From Phlebiopsis flavidoalba (Eukaryota; Basidiomycota; Agaricomycetes; Polyporales; Phanerochaetaceae): DNA of 64,000 bases. The notes under the pieces are model-generated. The model was not told the DNA's origin, did not search any database, and saw nothing but the letters and a program-made list of their open reading frames with translations. Below are positions 1 to 11,825 of the stretch, piece by piece. Each line of letters starts with the position of its first letter. Position 1 is the first letter of the stretch. Where the stretch lies: contig JAOCPU010000061.1 in the NCBI GenBank assembly GCA_035772785.1, forward strand, positions 62,001 to 126,000, in the 5' to 3' direction. A program made the position numbers and the translations under genes.

Positions 1-2181
1 GGGTCCAATAAAGCTTTTCACCGTGAATGTATGTTTTGGACTCCCCTTTGACCGACGGCAATCTACGCACGGGCGCATCGTAGGGCCGCGTTTCCTTCTC
101 TCTGCGCACAGAGGCATGCCTCATCGTACGTCCAGATGCTGAACTTTCATCGTCTGGGGAGTTCGATAGCGGATAGCGCTTGTAGCTGGATGATGATTGT
201 GAATCCGAGGAAATAGTCTTGGACGTTGCCAGTGTATATGTGTGAGGGGGGCCGTGCCGAAGTGTCATTATTGGTTGCCCTGAACTTGATATAGCAGAAC
301 TTAATGACATACGCATAGTGGAATACGCGTCAGAGTCGTCCCGATGACCGGCGTCGGGTAGGAACCTTAGATACTCATCCTCATTGACATTTTTGAGAAA
401 CGATTGATCCGTCGAGAGGATATCAAGCTCAATTAGGCTCCCCTGGTAGTCACGTAGCTCTGTCCAGGTAGGCCTCCATCGGTACAGTCCCGAAGGACGG
501 TGATCCATATCCGACTTCATGCCCCCTGCTGCCGGCCCCCAGCAGATGAGGAGTAAAAGGCGCTGCAGAGGGTGCATAGACTGGATGAGAGCCTCCCATG
601 CTCCTTCTGAGTCCGTGGAATCTGCGTTGTATATTGGAAGGGTTTTGCACTTCAGAAGGTACGCAAGGCCGGCGACTGCATCGACGGGGTTTGTGAACTT
701 TCGATTCCGCATTGCTTCTAATATCGTGAACATGGAGGCGTCGGTTGTTTGAGTGCCAGCCGATTGAGTGTATCTTGCAGCATATGCGAGAATGCCGCCA
801 GTACATTTTGACGTGTGCGTTCTTGTCGCCCTTTTTGTGAAAAACTGGAATGAGTGAGCCCACCAGGAAGCCAGCATTGAGTAGCCTCTTGGAGTGTCCA
901 GACGCGGGAAAAAACCAATGATGCTCCGATTGTAAATCGTTGATTTGCTCGAGTCGAAGCTCCTCGCCCAACCCGTTTGAAATAGATAACCGTGATACGG
1001 GGATGCCGGTAGACATAGCCTATAGTTGGGACGTCTTAACCTCCACTCCTGTTTGCGGCGGAATTCCATCTCGGGCTTCTTCGAATCTTTTTGACGCAAG
1101 CAGAGAATGTCGAGGAAAACATACTCCGCCCCAAGGTTGAGTAGTTCATTACGCAAAGTCGTGAAGATCGGCATGTTCCGGCAGAGGGACACCCCATGCA
1201 TGATTATTGATTCCCGTAGTCCGCGTCTTGCGCTCATCTGGATGTTTCCAGCTGTGTGACACTGCCCATAGTACGTTTGGGGGAATGGTAGAGGGGGAGG
1301 AAACCGGTAGGGCGTAAAAGGGTAAAACGCGATTGCTGAACAAATCCCAAACACGACGGGGTGGGACGTGAGGGTTGGAAATGCATTCGCCATCGACAGC
1401 GTTTTTTGCGTAGGAGGGCGTCTTCTGCCTTGCGCTCGCGCAAAAGTGCAGATATGAGGTCAAAATTACCCCTTCTCCACCAAGGCCGTAAGAAGCCATA
1501 AATGTGTCCAAAGTCGCACACGACTCATCGATGAATCCTTGTAGGCACGCCTCTAGGCCGGGACGCTCCGGTTCATACGTCGTCGCCAGCACTTAGTTTT
1601 TTTTTTTTTTCGTTAAGCTCCTGAAGGAGGTTAACCACGTCGGTGTAGTGGTGATCAGATAAGTGATGGTCGATAGTGAAAGGTCCAGTATGGCCGCGTT
1701 GAAGAGGGAGCGCGTTTGAATTCTTTCGAGCTTTCAGCGTAAAGTTGCGCACCCTAGAGCTGCGGCGGTGGCGGGAAAGTTCCTTATTTGTGAGTAATTG
1801 CAGAGTGACGCCACCTCGTTCTGCGTAGATAGATGAATCACGGTCTGAAAGACGGTCGAGCGGAAGGCCTCTACAGCTTCGACGTAGCTGTGGCTGGACT
1901 TGTCAGATACCTCCTGCGACCGCGGGCCAAAGTTGACCACAGATCGCACTTTGGTAGCAAAGTCTTTCGCAAATGACTGCTGGTTCAGAGGGTTTACAGC
2001 AATCGGGGGGAGTTCGTAGACTAAAGGGGTTCTCAAAATGCTGGGTTATACGGTCGTCGACGCGACCCACGGCTTGATTTCGTCGAACGTTGCGAGTGAG
2101 CTCTATTGAGAGTCTGTTCGTTGTACTGGAGAGGTTCAGGTTCTCCCGTAATGACCAAGGTCTGTATATGAGTGGTCGCAA
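1..2181 (-). pseudogene. HET-domain (heterokaryon incompatibility) protein relic, copy 1
   Basis: HET-domain proteins act in fungal nonself recognition and can trigger cell death when incompatible hyphae fuse. Seen on the minus strand, in order: an N-terminal stretch (FAKDFATKVRSVVN, near 1960), CDFGHIYGFLRPWW (near 1500), PPRRVWDLFSNRVLPF (near 1350), WAVSHSWKHPDER (near 1260), VWTLQEATQCWLPGG (near 880), NPVDAVAGLA (near 680) and LPDAGHRDDSDAY (near 350). The last frame stays open to base 1, so the C-terminus is cut by the window edge. These blocks lie in different frames, with changes near 1490, 900 and 730, and in-frame stops occur between them. The copy at 23.1-25.2 kb has the same blocks in the same order, which confirms the reading. 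A HET protein is clear; a functional gene is unlikely unless the indels are sequencing errors. Confidence 0.72.
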
Positions 2182-4990
2182 CTATTGTGTTCTGTCTGCT
2201 GGGCGTCTCAAATTTGTCTGATTCGCGTCTGTCGGGGGCGTGTTGTATCTGCTGGGTTGAGACTTTCCCACTTGTGACATCTGCATAGGTCGATTGACGC
2301 CTCGGATGTCCCTGAAATGTTCGTAAACATCAAACAGATAGAGTATATCGAGTAAGCGTGACACACCCTGGCCGTAGTTGTCCCACTAGTCTTATCCTCC
2401 TCATGGCTCCCCGTACCAGAGCGATGGGCTATCCAGTTTCAGCAAACTTCAACTCATGAGCTGTATATCTCTTACCTGGATCGCATTCTTTGTGATTGGT
2501 AATACTGGGTTTCCTGGCCTGTAGCGGTTGACTTTAATTTGTTTCCCGAAATAAACCCTAACACACTAACACTAGACATCGTGAGATTTCGATGTACTGT
2601 AGTCTGTAGAGGCAAATGAGCTGACTACGATCCCTAGCGAATAAGTGTTCGTACCTCTTGCTTCGATGTGAATGCCTCTGGTGCTCGAGAGAAGGGGGCA
2701 GAGAGCGGGAATTCCGCTCATACTGATTATATAGCGCCTGCTGTCTTGAAGCCGCTGGCATGGAAGGAGGATCCAGATACAAATGCGGTAGAGTGAACCC
2801 GTATAGTCGATTACGGGCTGGTACGCATGTTCCCATGTCACATCGAGCGCTACGCAATGTCATTGTGATCGACATGGGTGGGACAGTACTTGAGCCCTGC
2901 CATTGCGAGCTCACTGCCCAGTACGAAGGGATCGTCCCATTCCCGATCAACCTTCATCGATGGTGAGGGGTTGTAAGATGGCTGGCTCTTGATAAGACAC
3001 CCCCGCGTCGGATGAGGCTGACGCCAATAGAATAGGGTACACGTGTATACGCCACATCCCGTGTAGCTAGAAAGAATACTCCAATTGCGATTCTAGATGA
3101 AAATACAGTGTGAACAAGCCGGCAAACAATGATGTGATTGAAATATTACTGATCTCAGTCAGCGTCCTCCGCTATTCGCCTCAGCTCGCGCCGCTTGGCT
3201 GCGGACCACGCACAATCATCGCCTTCGACTGAATATACGCAACCAAACCATTTTACACGTCACAGAGTTGGCCGCGATGATCGTCGACAGCACGCGTGTA
3301 ACGAGCGTCGAGGCATGGCGAAGCGCGTAAATGGTGACGCACTGACTAGTCGCCCCGTCTCTGACGATCTGTAGCCATCTGTTCAGCTCTAACACAAAGT
3401 CTGCTGTGCCGTTTCGAAGAATTGCGGCGTTGTCCGCCCTAACTTGGCCTGCATCGGATTGATTCACGCTGCACCTGTAAGCTGGGTCAGTATATCTCCG
3501 GCACAAAAAGAGTTACCGACGTACTCGTCATACGCACAAGCGAGTACAAAGCATGCCGGGTCGGACAGCAGCGGCTAGTCGAAGCGCAACGTGAAAGTTC
3601 GAGTTTGGCTCTCATACGCCTTGATACGAACCCGTTTGCGCTGTTGCTCCGCAATCTTCTGAAGGCCCCTCGGGCGTGCCATATCAGCACGCTGTGCCGA
3701 CGTGCGCCTAGCTTGCGGGCGCGTTGACGTTGTTGTGCCGTTGCCCGCCATGAACGTCGAGTTGAGCGTCGTGGGAGGATGCCCTTCCTCCGTTTGCGGG
3801 ACCGACACCCGCGCATGCGCCCAAGGGCGTTGGGCTAGGTCCGGCCTGTTCTCCGACTGCGCCAGCCATGTAGAAATCGTATATTTGTCGTGGGGAGACT
3901 GATCTCAGTCCCGCCCACCACGCGCCACACGCGCTCTCGCCTACGCAAACTTTAGGTCGCAAATCGTGGACATGGATAGAGACCACACGCTGGCGCGCGG
4001 CAGCGCAGCTTCGTGCCACAGCCGCAATTTTCGATCGATTTCTACCTTCACGAACAACACCAGTCAGGACCGAGTCAGGATAAACCTCGAAGGAGAGAAG
4101 CAAGAACGTACATAGCCGGAGACCCTCGGCGCCCAGCGCATAACGCACGCCAGCCTGTCGTATACTTATGATATTCCGGGGTGCCCTGCGCCTAGTCATG
4201 GTAGGATGGCAGAGCTAAGACTTGCAGTAGCGGTCTTCTCGACGTGTGTGCGACCGGCGTCGAGAGTTTTGAAGACGGAGATGAGGTCTCGGAGGAAGCA
4301 CAGGGAAGGCACGCTTTGGGCCTGCTTGGATCTCGCACGCAAGATCCTTTCCCACCGCGTTCTAATCGGGGCGTCTAGCATCAGCACGACATGGTGCATC
4401 CACCGTGCGGAGAATTTACCTATGAATCTACACGTTCGAAATTCTCATAGTTTGTATAAGGTCGGGTGCCCACTATGCTCATAGACACTACTTCATGATA
4501 AGTGTTTTATGCATGGTGACATGTGTCACGTGATGCGCGTGACAAGTGGTCTGATCTCTGTGACCGCTACTCGATTATATCCGTCCACGCAAGTGTCACG
4601 CATGGGATGTGATATGAGCAAAGTAATAAGTCATATTGCGTTACCTATTGAAGTGATACATTGTGCTAATCCGCTCGTGGCGGGAGCGCACAGCTGCCAT
4701 AGGTTGCAATTGGTATCAGTGACAAGCTGTGACATGCGCAAGATGGCCTGATGGGCGGGGTGTTTTTTTTCATGCACTACCCACATTCCTGGCGCTCTTT
4801 TTATAGGGGAGAGGCTGGTCTTCGGCTTATGCATTATGCAGTATGATATTCGATGCATAATTTGGCTGGCACCGGCGACCGTCTCGTGCCCAGCTTTTCT
4901 TATACGACTATGAAATTTATACGTTATTATACTATTCATTATGAGAATTTCGACTGTATAGCTGTCCGCGCTCTTCCTTTGGGAGACTAC
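2182..4990. other. unassigned stretch
   Basis: I recognise no gene. The minus strand between 4199 and 3216 has short open stretches. One, ending near 3575, is a basic 77-residue reading rich in Arg and Gln; another, ending at 3216, contains RDGATSQCVTIYALRHAS. Frame changes and possible introns suggest a decayed unknown gene, but no family motif is visible. From about 4480 the sequence becomes AT-rich with several CATGTG/CACGTG-like words. Confidence 0.3.
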
Positions 4991-6144
4991 CATAAACAAT
5001 CCGGCGGATTCATGCTAGACGCACACTATACGCTGAAACAATGCGTCTCCCATGTCTCGTTACTATAAATTGCAGAATATACGGTAGAAAAATAATGAAA
5101 TAAATCCTAACGATAAAGTGCATCAATCCAAATTCAAAAGAATCCGATCTGTGTCCTTTCATTAACCATAGAATGATTCTGTTAGATGGACATTATAAAG
5201 TATATCTGACCGCTTATTTGGCGGACCAATGCAGAGAGATATTCTGAATAAGTCTGCTAGCATGTAGATACTTTGAAAAAATGGCCAGCAGTTATATGAT
5301 GGATATTTGATACATGCTGAATGAATAATTATCACCATTCTCCCGAACTATTCGCTCTGTAATCATTGTGGATTTTTGTGGAGAGATTTATAAAATTAAT
5401 CCACAGGAATATGTTTTGGACTGGTGGTGTGAAAGAGTATTTTAGTATTTTTCTCTAGCTCATGCATTCAAAATGCTGCAGTGGATGTTGGTCTGAGATT
5501 ATTTGAAAATATATCACATATTAATTTAGAATAAATCCGCCATTAAGGATGTATCTGCCGGTATATAGCCTGATTTAGAAAAAGGTATATCTGACAGATT
5601 ACATCTTGATGGCGTATTTATTCTAAATGAATATGCACTATGTCTTTGTAATCCCTCTCACTAGCATCCACAGTGGCATCAATAAAATGTATGAGCTCAA
5701 CATATATTCAAATAATCTCGACAGCATAATGAAAATATGTCCTGTGAATTTATTCAATAAATCTCCCAATAAAGTCCACAGTGATTACACAGTGAATAGT
5801 CGATGGGAGAATGGTGAGAACTATTCATTCAGCATGAATCAAAATACCCACCACATCACTGCTGCTATTTTTCCACAGTCTCTACATGCTAGTAGATTTA
5901 TTCAGAACATATCCGAGTCTCTGCATTTGTCCTCAGATAAGCGGTCAAATATCCTTCTAATGTTCTCTAACGGGATGATCCCATAGGTCAATTAAAATGT
6001 ACAGGACAGATTCTTTCGAATTTATCATTTTAATTTATTGTCAGGCTTACTTTATATTTTTCTACCATATATTCTGCAATTTATCGTGACGGGACATGGG
6101 AGACGCATTGTTTCAGCGTCTAGCATGAATCCGGCGAATTTATG
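4991..6144. mobile_element. 1.15-kb foldback (long inverted repeat) element
   Basis: The two halves are diverged reverse complements of each other along their whole length. The left end (5001-5090) carries GGATTCATGCTAGACG, AACAATGCGTCTCCCATGTC and AAATTGCAGAATATACGGTA. The right end (6055-6137) carries the reverse complements of all three in mirrored order. Inner blocks also pair: TGACCGCTTAT near 5205 with its complement near 5938, and CTAGCATGTAGA near 5257 with its complement near 5885. The symmetry axis is near 5572, where TTAGAATAAAT and ATTTATTCTAA face each other. The element is AT-rich against its GC-richer right flank. I see no transposase and no clear target-site duplication. It could be a foldback or MITE-type transposon, or an inverted duplication able to make a long hairpin RNA. 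The 119-codon open frame inside the right arm (5627-5986) is probably chance. Confidence 0.75.
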
Positions 6145-6163
6145 TTAATTTCTCCGCAGTGTG

Positions 6164-6270
6164 AGCTCGGGGGCGAACACAGAACACGAGTGTTAACGTT
6201 TTATTCCGAGAATGGTGCAGGACATGTTCTAGACCACGATCCAGCTTGTACGAGAATAATGTTTACAGCA
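6164..6270 (+). repeat. ~100-bp direct repeat, left copy
   Basis: This block (GAGCTCGGGGGCGAAC, later ATCCAGCTTGTACGAGAATAAT) aligns with 7096-7190 (GAGCCCGGGATGAACG, later ATCCAGCTTACACGCGAATAAT) in the same orientation. The pair brackets the tRNA-like repeat unit at 6545-7095. Divergence is substantial. No coding signal. Confidence 0.5.
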
Positions 6271-6551
6271 GCTCGATTACCCCCCTTTTTTTTGCAAAAT
6301 ATTACGCCATAAAAGCCGTTTACAGTCCCGTGGAGGCATCACTACAAGTTACAATCACACTGGCAAGGTCGCTTGAGCGGGACTTGTCCTGAACACATTG
6401 AGGCAGCATATATAGATACGCGCAAGCGATAACGTACGACTTGCAACTCTGTACTTCCCACCGGCGCGCAGGCATGCTTCTGCAACACGCAGACTGTTAT
6501 CCTCGCCATCACAGAACGTCATAACTTACACTCAGTGCCGTAGTCCCTGCC

Positions 6552-6647
6552 GTGTGCGTGTAGCTCATCGGCCAGAGCGTGGGCGTTGTGCCCAGTAGGA
6601 CTGGGCATATCTCCGAGGGCTTAGGTTCAATTCCTATCATCGCATGC
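6552..6647 (+). tRNA. tRNA-like module T1 (A box and B box)
   Basis: D-arm/A-box TAGCTCATCGGCCAGAGC and T-arm TAGGTTCAATTCCTA are clear. The ends (GTGTGCG, and CGCATGC at 6641) pair as an acceptor-like stem with wobble pairs. Between the arms lies a perfect hairpin TGCCCAGT-AGG-ACTGGGCA instead of a normal anticodon arm, so I cannot assign an anticodon. It may be an intron-bearing tRNA, a decayed tRNA or a Pol III-driven repeat head. Confidence 0.45.
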
Positions 6648-6793
6648 CTCTGCTTTTTGGATTGGGATACCGTGACAAGTACGACTCGAACTGGGCGCAC
6701 TGCTGCGAGGCCATAAAGTCTGTGTCTGGACATGCTGCAATCATAGAGGTGGATATGCTTGATGTATATAGCCAATTCGCGTTACGCACGGCT

Positions 6794-6938
6794 GCACAGA
6801 TGGCAGTAGCTTAGCATGTTAGAGCGTGGCATCTAGCAGGCACCTCGGACAATGCCGTGCACAAAGTTTTGTATTGCATTCTCCGCCGTTCGACTGCTGC
6901 CAAGGGCGTGGGTTTCGACTCCTACCTGCCATCTGTGC
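6794..6938 (+). ncRNA. tRNA-like module T3 with 13-bp terminal stem
   Basis: The ends GCACAGATGGCAG and CTGCCATCTGTGC are exact complements. They sit directly next to a D-arm-like TAGCTTAGCATGTTAGAGC and a T-arm-like GTGGGTTTCGACTCCTAC, which is tRNA geometry but with a 13-bp rather than 7-bp acceptor helix. About 85 nt of unrelated sequence fills the anticodon region. No anticodon is assigned. Confidence 0.45.
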
Positions 6939-7095
6939 CAGCTTCTTCTTTTGCCTCCCTCTTCGCGTTTACACCCCGTCGCAGCGCGGAGAAACCTGCT
7001 AGTGCTGTGGCGCAACGCACAGCCTCTGGACCACTACATTTTGGGCGACGTGTGGTGTTGTATTGCATACGGCGCTGGCAAGCGATGTACACCAG

Positions 7096-7190
7096 CGAGC
7101 CCGGGATGAACGCGCAGACACGGGTTTTTATTCGAATGGTACAGTACATTTGACACACACAATCCAGCTTACACGCGAATAATACACACA
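7096..7190 (+). repeat. ~100-bp direct repeat, right copy
   Basis: Partner of the block at 6164-6270, in the same orientation. It begins exactly where similarity between the two inverted tRNA-like repeat units ends. Confidence 0.5.
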
Positions 7191-7321
7191 GCCAATAAAT
7201 ACCGATCACTTACAAGAAAATTTCACTATAACAGCCCTACACTCGGCGGGATCGTACAAGACTCCACACCAAAACAGCCTTACCAAAAAACACCGACTCC
7301 GGACTCCGAAGGGGGATCGTA

Positions 7322-10300
7322 CTAACACACCATCAGCACACCCCTCACAAAAATCCATGATTGACTCACCTGGAGCGTCACGACGCAGGCCACGGCCCCA
7401 CGCCCGCCCTTCGCATTCACATACAGCGCGACATTCACCGCCGGCGCGCCCTCCACTCTTTCCGTCACACTACACCCTCATCAGCCTCTCTCATAGTAAC
7501 CTGTATAGGGGGAGAAGACGCACCTGTGCATGCGCCCGGACACACCGGGTGCGCGGCGGACGCCTGGGAGGGCGAATATGGCGCGGAGGATCGCGGGTGC
7601 GGTCTGCTCGCTCGTCAGTCAGTGGGTAGAAGGGGAGGAGTTGAAGGACGTACGGCTTCGACGAAGCGGGGGTCCATCATCCTGTTTGTCGTCAGCGTCG
7701 CCCGGGGGGTGAGCGAGCAAAGAAACGCACCCATGAGAGACCACCCGTCTCATTAACCTCCGCCATCGCCTCGCGCACAACCCCCACCAGCTCCTCCTGC
7801 CCCCACCCCCGGCGCCTTCACGCGCGCGAGCACCTCCTCCCGCTCGAGCACCCAGTCCACAGCCCGCGCGACACACCGCGCATACACCGCCGCCGTCCCC
7901 GCAAGCAGCGCCACAAACCCCACCGGCGCGCTGCCCCGCCCCTCCTCAGCCCTCAGCGTCCCTCAAGGAACTCCATAAAACTCCGCGTCGTCCGGCACCA
8001 TTCGCACGGCGGCGCGTCGCTGTCGAGCACATCCATCGAGTGCGGGCGCGGAGAGAGGATCGTGGAGGGCGGCGAGCGCGCGCCGCGCGATTTGCGCGTG
8101 ATGAGGTCCGGCGCGTGCTGTGCGTGCACGAGCGCGCTGTCCTGCCCGGACGCGACGTGCCGTGACGCTGCTGTCGGCGAGGGCCTGCGCGCGCGTGAGC
8201 GTTGAGGCTGAAGTGCCGCCGCGGGCGCGGTGTTGATATACAGGTACCTAGTGGTAGGTATTAGGAAGGATGCAAAGGGAGCGAGGGGGAGGGGAGACGC
8301 ACGTGTCGGGCGAGCGTCGCAGAACGCGGCGAAGTAGCTCTCGGGGTGGTACCCGCGGTGGTGGTGGTGGCGCGGGGTCGTCATTTTCTATCTCTCAGTG
8401 GGCGAATCTAGCGTGCATCAGTTGTCGCTTCTATGTACGAGAGGAGGAGAGGGGCTCACGAGGGCAGCAACCCAGTACAACGGGCACGAGATTCACGACG
8501 TCCGCGCACGACGTCGACGAACCGCGCCGCGCGCCCGAGGCTCTCCCTGCGGATCTGCTGCGTCCGCGAAGCGCGCAAAGCTCCCGCGCGTGGCGTCTCC
8601 AGCGCCGCGGGCGCAAACACCAGTTTCTCCAGCTACGCCCTCATCAGCACCCTTCCTGACACCACCACCGAAAGACCACCACATCGACCTTGTAGTCCTC
8701 CCCCGCGATCTCCCTCACGCGCTGCATAACCGCCTCCTCGCTCCGCGGGAAGCGCTCCTCCGCAACAGCCTCGGCCGCACTCGCCGCGCCCACTCGTACT
8801 GCGCGGCGGCGGCCGGGGTCGCGTTTCTCCATCTGGGGTTGAAAGCGCGCGGGGACGAGGAACGGAAAGTGCGCGTTAGGCGGAGCGCGCGGGGAAGCGC
8901 GCGGGGAGCGTGTGCGGAAGAGGAGGCTTCGTGAGCATCCCGCCGTACGACCCGTCCGGTCGCGTCGAGCTGGACGTCCGCGTAGCCCCACCCCCACGCG
9001 GTGCAGTTCTGCGCTGTTCCTCCCGTCAGCTGCCGCTCTCGTTCGTTCAGAAGGGAGAATGCCGACGCACGCGTGAGCTCGGTCGTCAAGAAGCGGTCCC
9101 CCGCGCGTGAGACACACCGCGTCCCGACAGTATCTCGCGCGGCTGAGCGTGTAGCCGGGGCACAGGCCCGCGCCTGTGGGGCCGGGGGATCTTGGCCTCC
9201 TCCCGCGACCATGCCCGGACGTTGAGCTCGAGGTTCTCGATATCGTGGTACAGCAGAGGCCGCGCCGCGTTCGCGTGACGCTTCCTCGTATCGGGGGTTC
9301 CACTCGTCGGAAACAGCCTCTGTCGTATGCTGCGCGCCGTGAGTCGAAGCGGACGCGAAGCGCATCAGCTGGAATCGTAGCGAGCCGAAGGTAGGGTATA
9401 TAGGAGGCATGTGAGACGTATACGCACCGCTTGAGACCCGCCATTGAGCCGCCGAACCTGCTGTTTCTAGGACTACACACGTCCCCGGCACCTGCGCGCC
9501 TGCTTCATCGGCCATGAGCTGCGATACACTTCATCGAGTGCGGGCTGTACGCACGCGCGCGCCGGAAACGCCGCCCGCGTCCCGCTGTGTCCAGTCGCGT
9601 CCGTTGATTGGATCCGCGCCGCAGTCAGCCTGCATTCCATTCAGCCTTGTTCCGTTGTCCGACGCATCCTGAGAGGGGGGGGGGGAGCGTACTCGTCGGA
9701 GATGGCGGCCGGAAGGGCGTCCGCGTTTTGAGGCTAGGACGTGTGTCCAAGCGCGGCGGTTTTCGATGAAGATAAGAACACACTCGCGTTATCCGTCGCA
9801 CACCTTCCACTCCTGGACGTCTCGGGTGCCGCGCTGCGTCCGGTCACGGGCGTATGCCTTCCCCAGATCCGCGCAGCGTCAACTGACACCACACTCATCA
9901 GCCGTTTGGAATGAAGCAGGTAGGGCGGATCGACGCACCGTCCTTCGAGATCCCGCCCGCGGAAACATCCCCGCAAGCTCACTCTCGAGCCACTATAGTT
10001 GTCCGGATCGCTGATCGCCGCGTGCCAGCTGTGTTACATGAAGGTTGAACTCGACCCGACACGACTGTGTTGCCCCTCGGCCGCGCGGGCGAGTACGCGG
10101 GTGCAGTCCGAATTCTATAAACCGCCTTTTACCCCCCATCAAACCCCTACTCATAACAGGAGAGATTAAGGCGGGGACGCACGTCGAGGATCTTGAGCCG
10201 CCATGCTGTGCCCGTCCGCGCCCGCGCAATGGCCACAGGATCGCGCCCGACATAGTCGCCGAGAATAACCTGCATGACGCCGCGCAGTTTCACAAGCCGC

Positions 10301-11796
10301 GCCGCGCGGCAAAGATCTCGTCGTCCTGCGCCGCGCTTTGGCCGCTCCGCGTCTATGCCGTACACGGCGGCGCCGACCGTAGCTGTGTATCTAGTTTGAT
10401 CGCGAGGATTTGGTCGCGACACGCGCGACCGCGTACTATTGCGGGGTGTAAGTAGGTGTGTATAGGGGGAGTGGGGGAGGGGGCGCAAGTTTATTGTGGT
10501 TCCGTCGCCAGAAGACAGAGCACGACAGCGGCGCAGACGCGACGGGCACTGGCTCTATTGAAAATCAGTGAAGACATGGCGTTTCTGTTCAACTTGCGAA
10601 AACGTCTCTTCGGAAACCGGCGGTTCGGGGCGCGATGTTTCGACGTCCCTATGCCTTCGTTTCTTTGTCAGCTGTTAAGTGTGTCTAAAGGGGGGGAGAG
10701 GGGGACCATAGACAGCGGAACTGCGCCGCGAGCTCGCGCGTCGGAGGAGCCGGTAGAGAGGGCTGAGGGTTCCCGAGGTAGCCTGCTCGCGTTGTTTCAC
10801 CAGTCTGGTCACCGCGTGGTCAGTGTTGAAGAGGCTCGTGGGATGTACGAGGTACGCTCGAACGCAAAGAACAGGACTACGGAAACGGCCCGCCTTGCGG
10901 CACCATGAGTCGCTCATCCCGCGAAAACAGAGGCCACGCCCACGCACCCGGGCTTTCTGCGGCTCGAACGTCTCGCGGGCGCATGCAGCATGTCGAACAC
11001 GAGCCCGTCGTCGGGGAGCGACGCGGGGGGGAGCGGCTCGTGCCTTTTTTTCTGTCGTCGCTTGGGGACGGAGCGCGCGTACGGGCGGCGCGCCTGGCCG
11101 AAGCGCGGGCCACAGCACGTTGTAAGTCGCTCCCGTCGGCGGGGGGCGGAACGCGTACGGCCACGCCTGTGCTTGCGCTTCGTCGGGTGGGCCGCGCCTC
11201 GTCGGGCACGGAGAGGCCTCGGTAGCCGGCCGGCGGTGCGGGAGGTCTTGTACACTGCGCACCGGCGTCAGCGGCCGTCATGCGGAGAGGGGAATGCGCG
11301 ACGCACGGCATACAAGGTGACGACGATGCTCTTCGAGCTTGTGCTCGATTTGGCGAAGTCCGGGTTCTGCGCCATCCACGTTGAGGACCTTCTCGAGCCT
11401 GCACACAATATCGTTAGCAAACACCGCACGCCAGAGGTAAGGGCGGACCCACGCACGAGCATGTGGCGGTCGTCGTCGAGCCCCTTAAAGCGCCGGTCCA
11501 CAGACGCGTTCGTAAAGTTTCGCTGTAGAGATCAGTCTGCGGGCTGAGGTCAGCGGTGCGTTGGTGCTCGTTCGTGAGTGCAAGTGGGACGCACGATCTC
11601 CGTGTGTACACGTCCCGGCGCTTCCTTGACGACGGCCTGCCATAGCGGGCGAGCCCGCGCGCGCGCCGTCTGCGGCGTGGGCGCGCACGCCGAGGGTGGA
11701 ATGTCCCCCCCCCCCCCCTGATGCGCTTCTTGTGTCGTGGGATGTCCTCGATCTCTTATGTGTTCTGCAATCAGCGCCGACAACCGAGTTGCCCAT
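7322..11796 (-). pseudogene. Ppo-type fatty-acid dioxygenase (linoleate diol synthase family), frameshifted
   Basis: Fungal Ppo enzymes fuse an animal-haem-peroxidase-like dioxygenase to a P450-like hydroperoxide isomerase and make oxylipins (psi factors) that control sporulation. On the minus strand, in order: LDDDRHML and, after an intron with TGCTAAC, LEKVLNVDGAEP (11500-11380); FGQARRPYARSVP (near 11080); GLVFDMLHA then RETFEPQK (near 10990); SLFNTDHA (near 10830); LVKLRGVMQVILGDYVG (near 10270); DEWNP (near 9300); LYHDIENLELNV (9255-9220); GAGLCPGYTLSRA; DAVCLTRGG and GDRFLTTELT (near 9100); YGGMLTK; AHFPFLVPARFQPQMEKRDP (8880-8820); LLAGTAAVYARCVARAVDWV (near 7890); LRAIFALPGVRRAPG (near 7570). 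The order and spacing fit a full ~1000-residue Ppo. At least six frame changes break it. I cannot read the P450 haem-cysteine motif. The gene is GC-rich and lies between two inverted tRNA-like repeats. Family certain; intactness doubtful. Confidence 0.85.
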
Positions 11797-11825
11797 GCTT
11801 TTTGCTTCTAAGGTGATAAATAAGA

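Larger units (their letters stand above)
6545..7095 (+). repeat. ~550-bp repeat unit with two tRNA-like modules, left inverted copy
   Basis: The unit holds a short tRNA-like module (6552-6647), a spacer, a long tRNA-like module (6794-6938) and a ~155-bp tail that includes TTTTGGGCGACGTGTGGTGT. The same order of parts, with similar spacers such as GCGTTACGCACGGCTGCACA, is found reversed at 12462-13031. Similarity stops at about 7095 in this copy and about 12462 in the other. The structure resembles a tRNA-derived SINE (Pol III head plus body) preceded by a second Pol III-like head. No poly-A or TSD is evident. Confidence 0.65.

Noticed and set aside
450..1016. 188-codon minus-strand frame
   Set aside because: Most of it is in the wrong frame relative to the HET homology; only the short HHWF part agrees with copy 2.
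5627..5986. 119-codon plus-strand frame inside the foldback
   Set aside because: It lies wholly in the right arm of the inverted repeat and has no motif or coding bias.
8398..9515. Several overlapping open frames of 60-280 codons on both strands
   Set aside because: They arise from high GC content. Only the minus-strand blocks matching the Ppo family are supported, and those switch among the frames.
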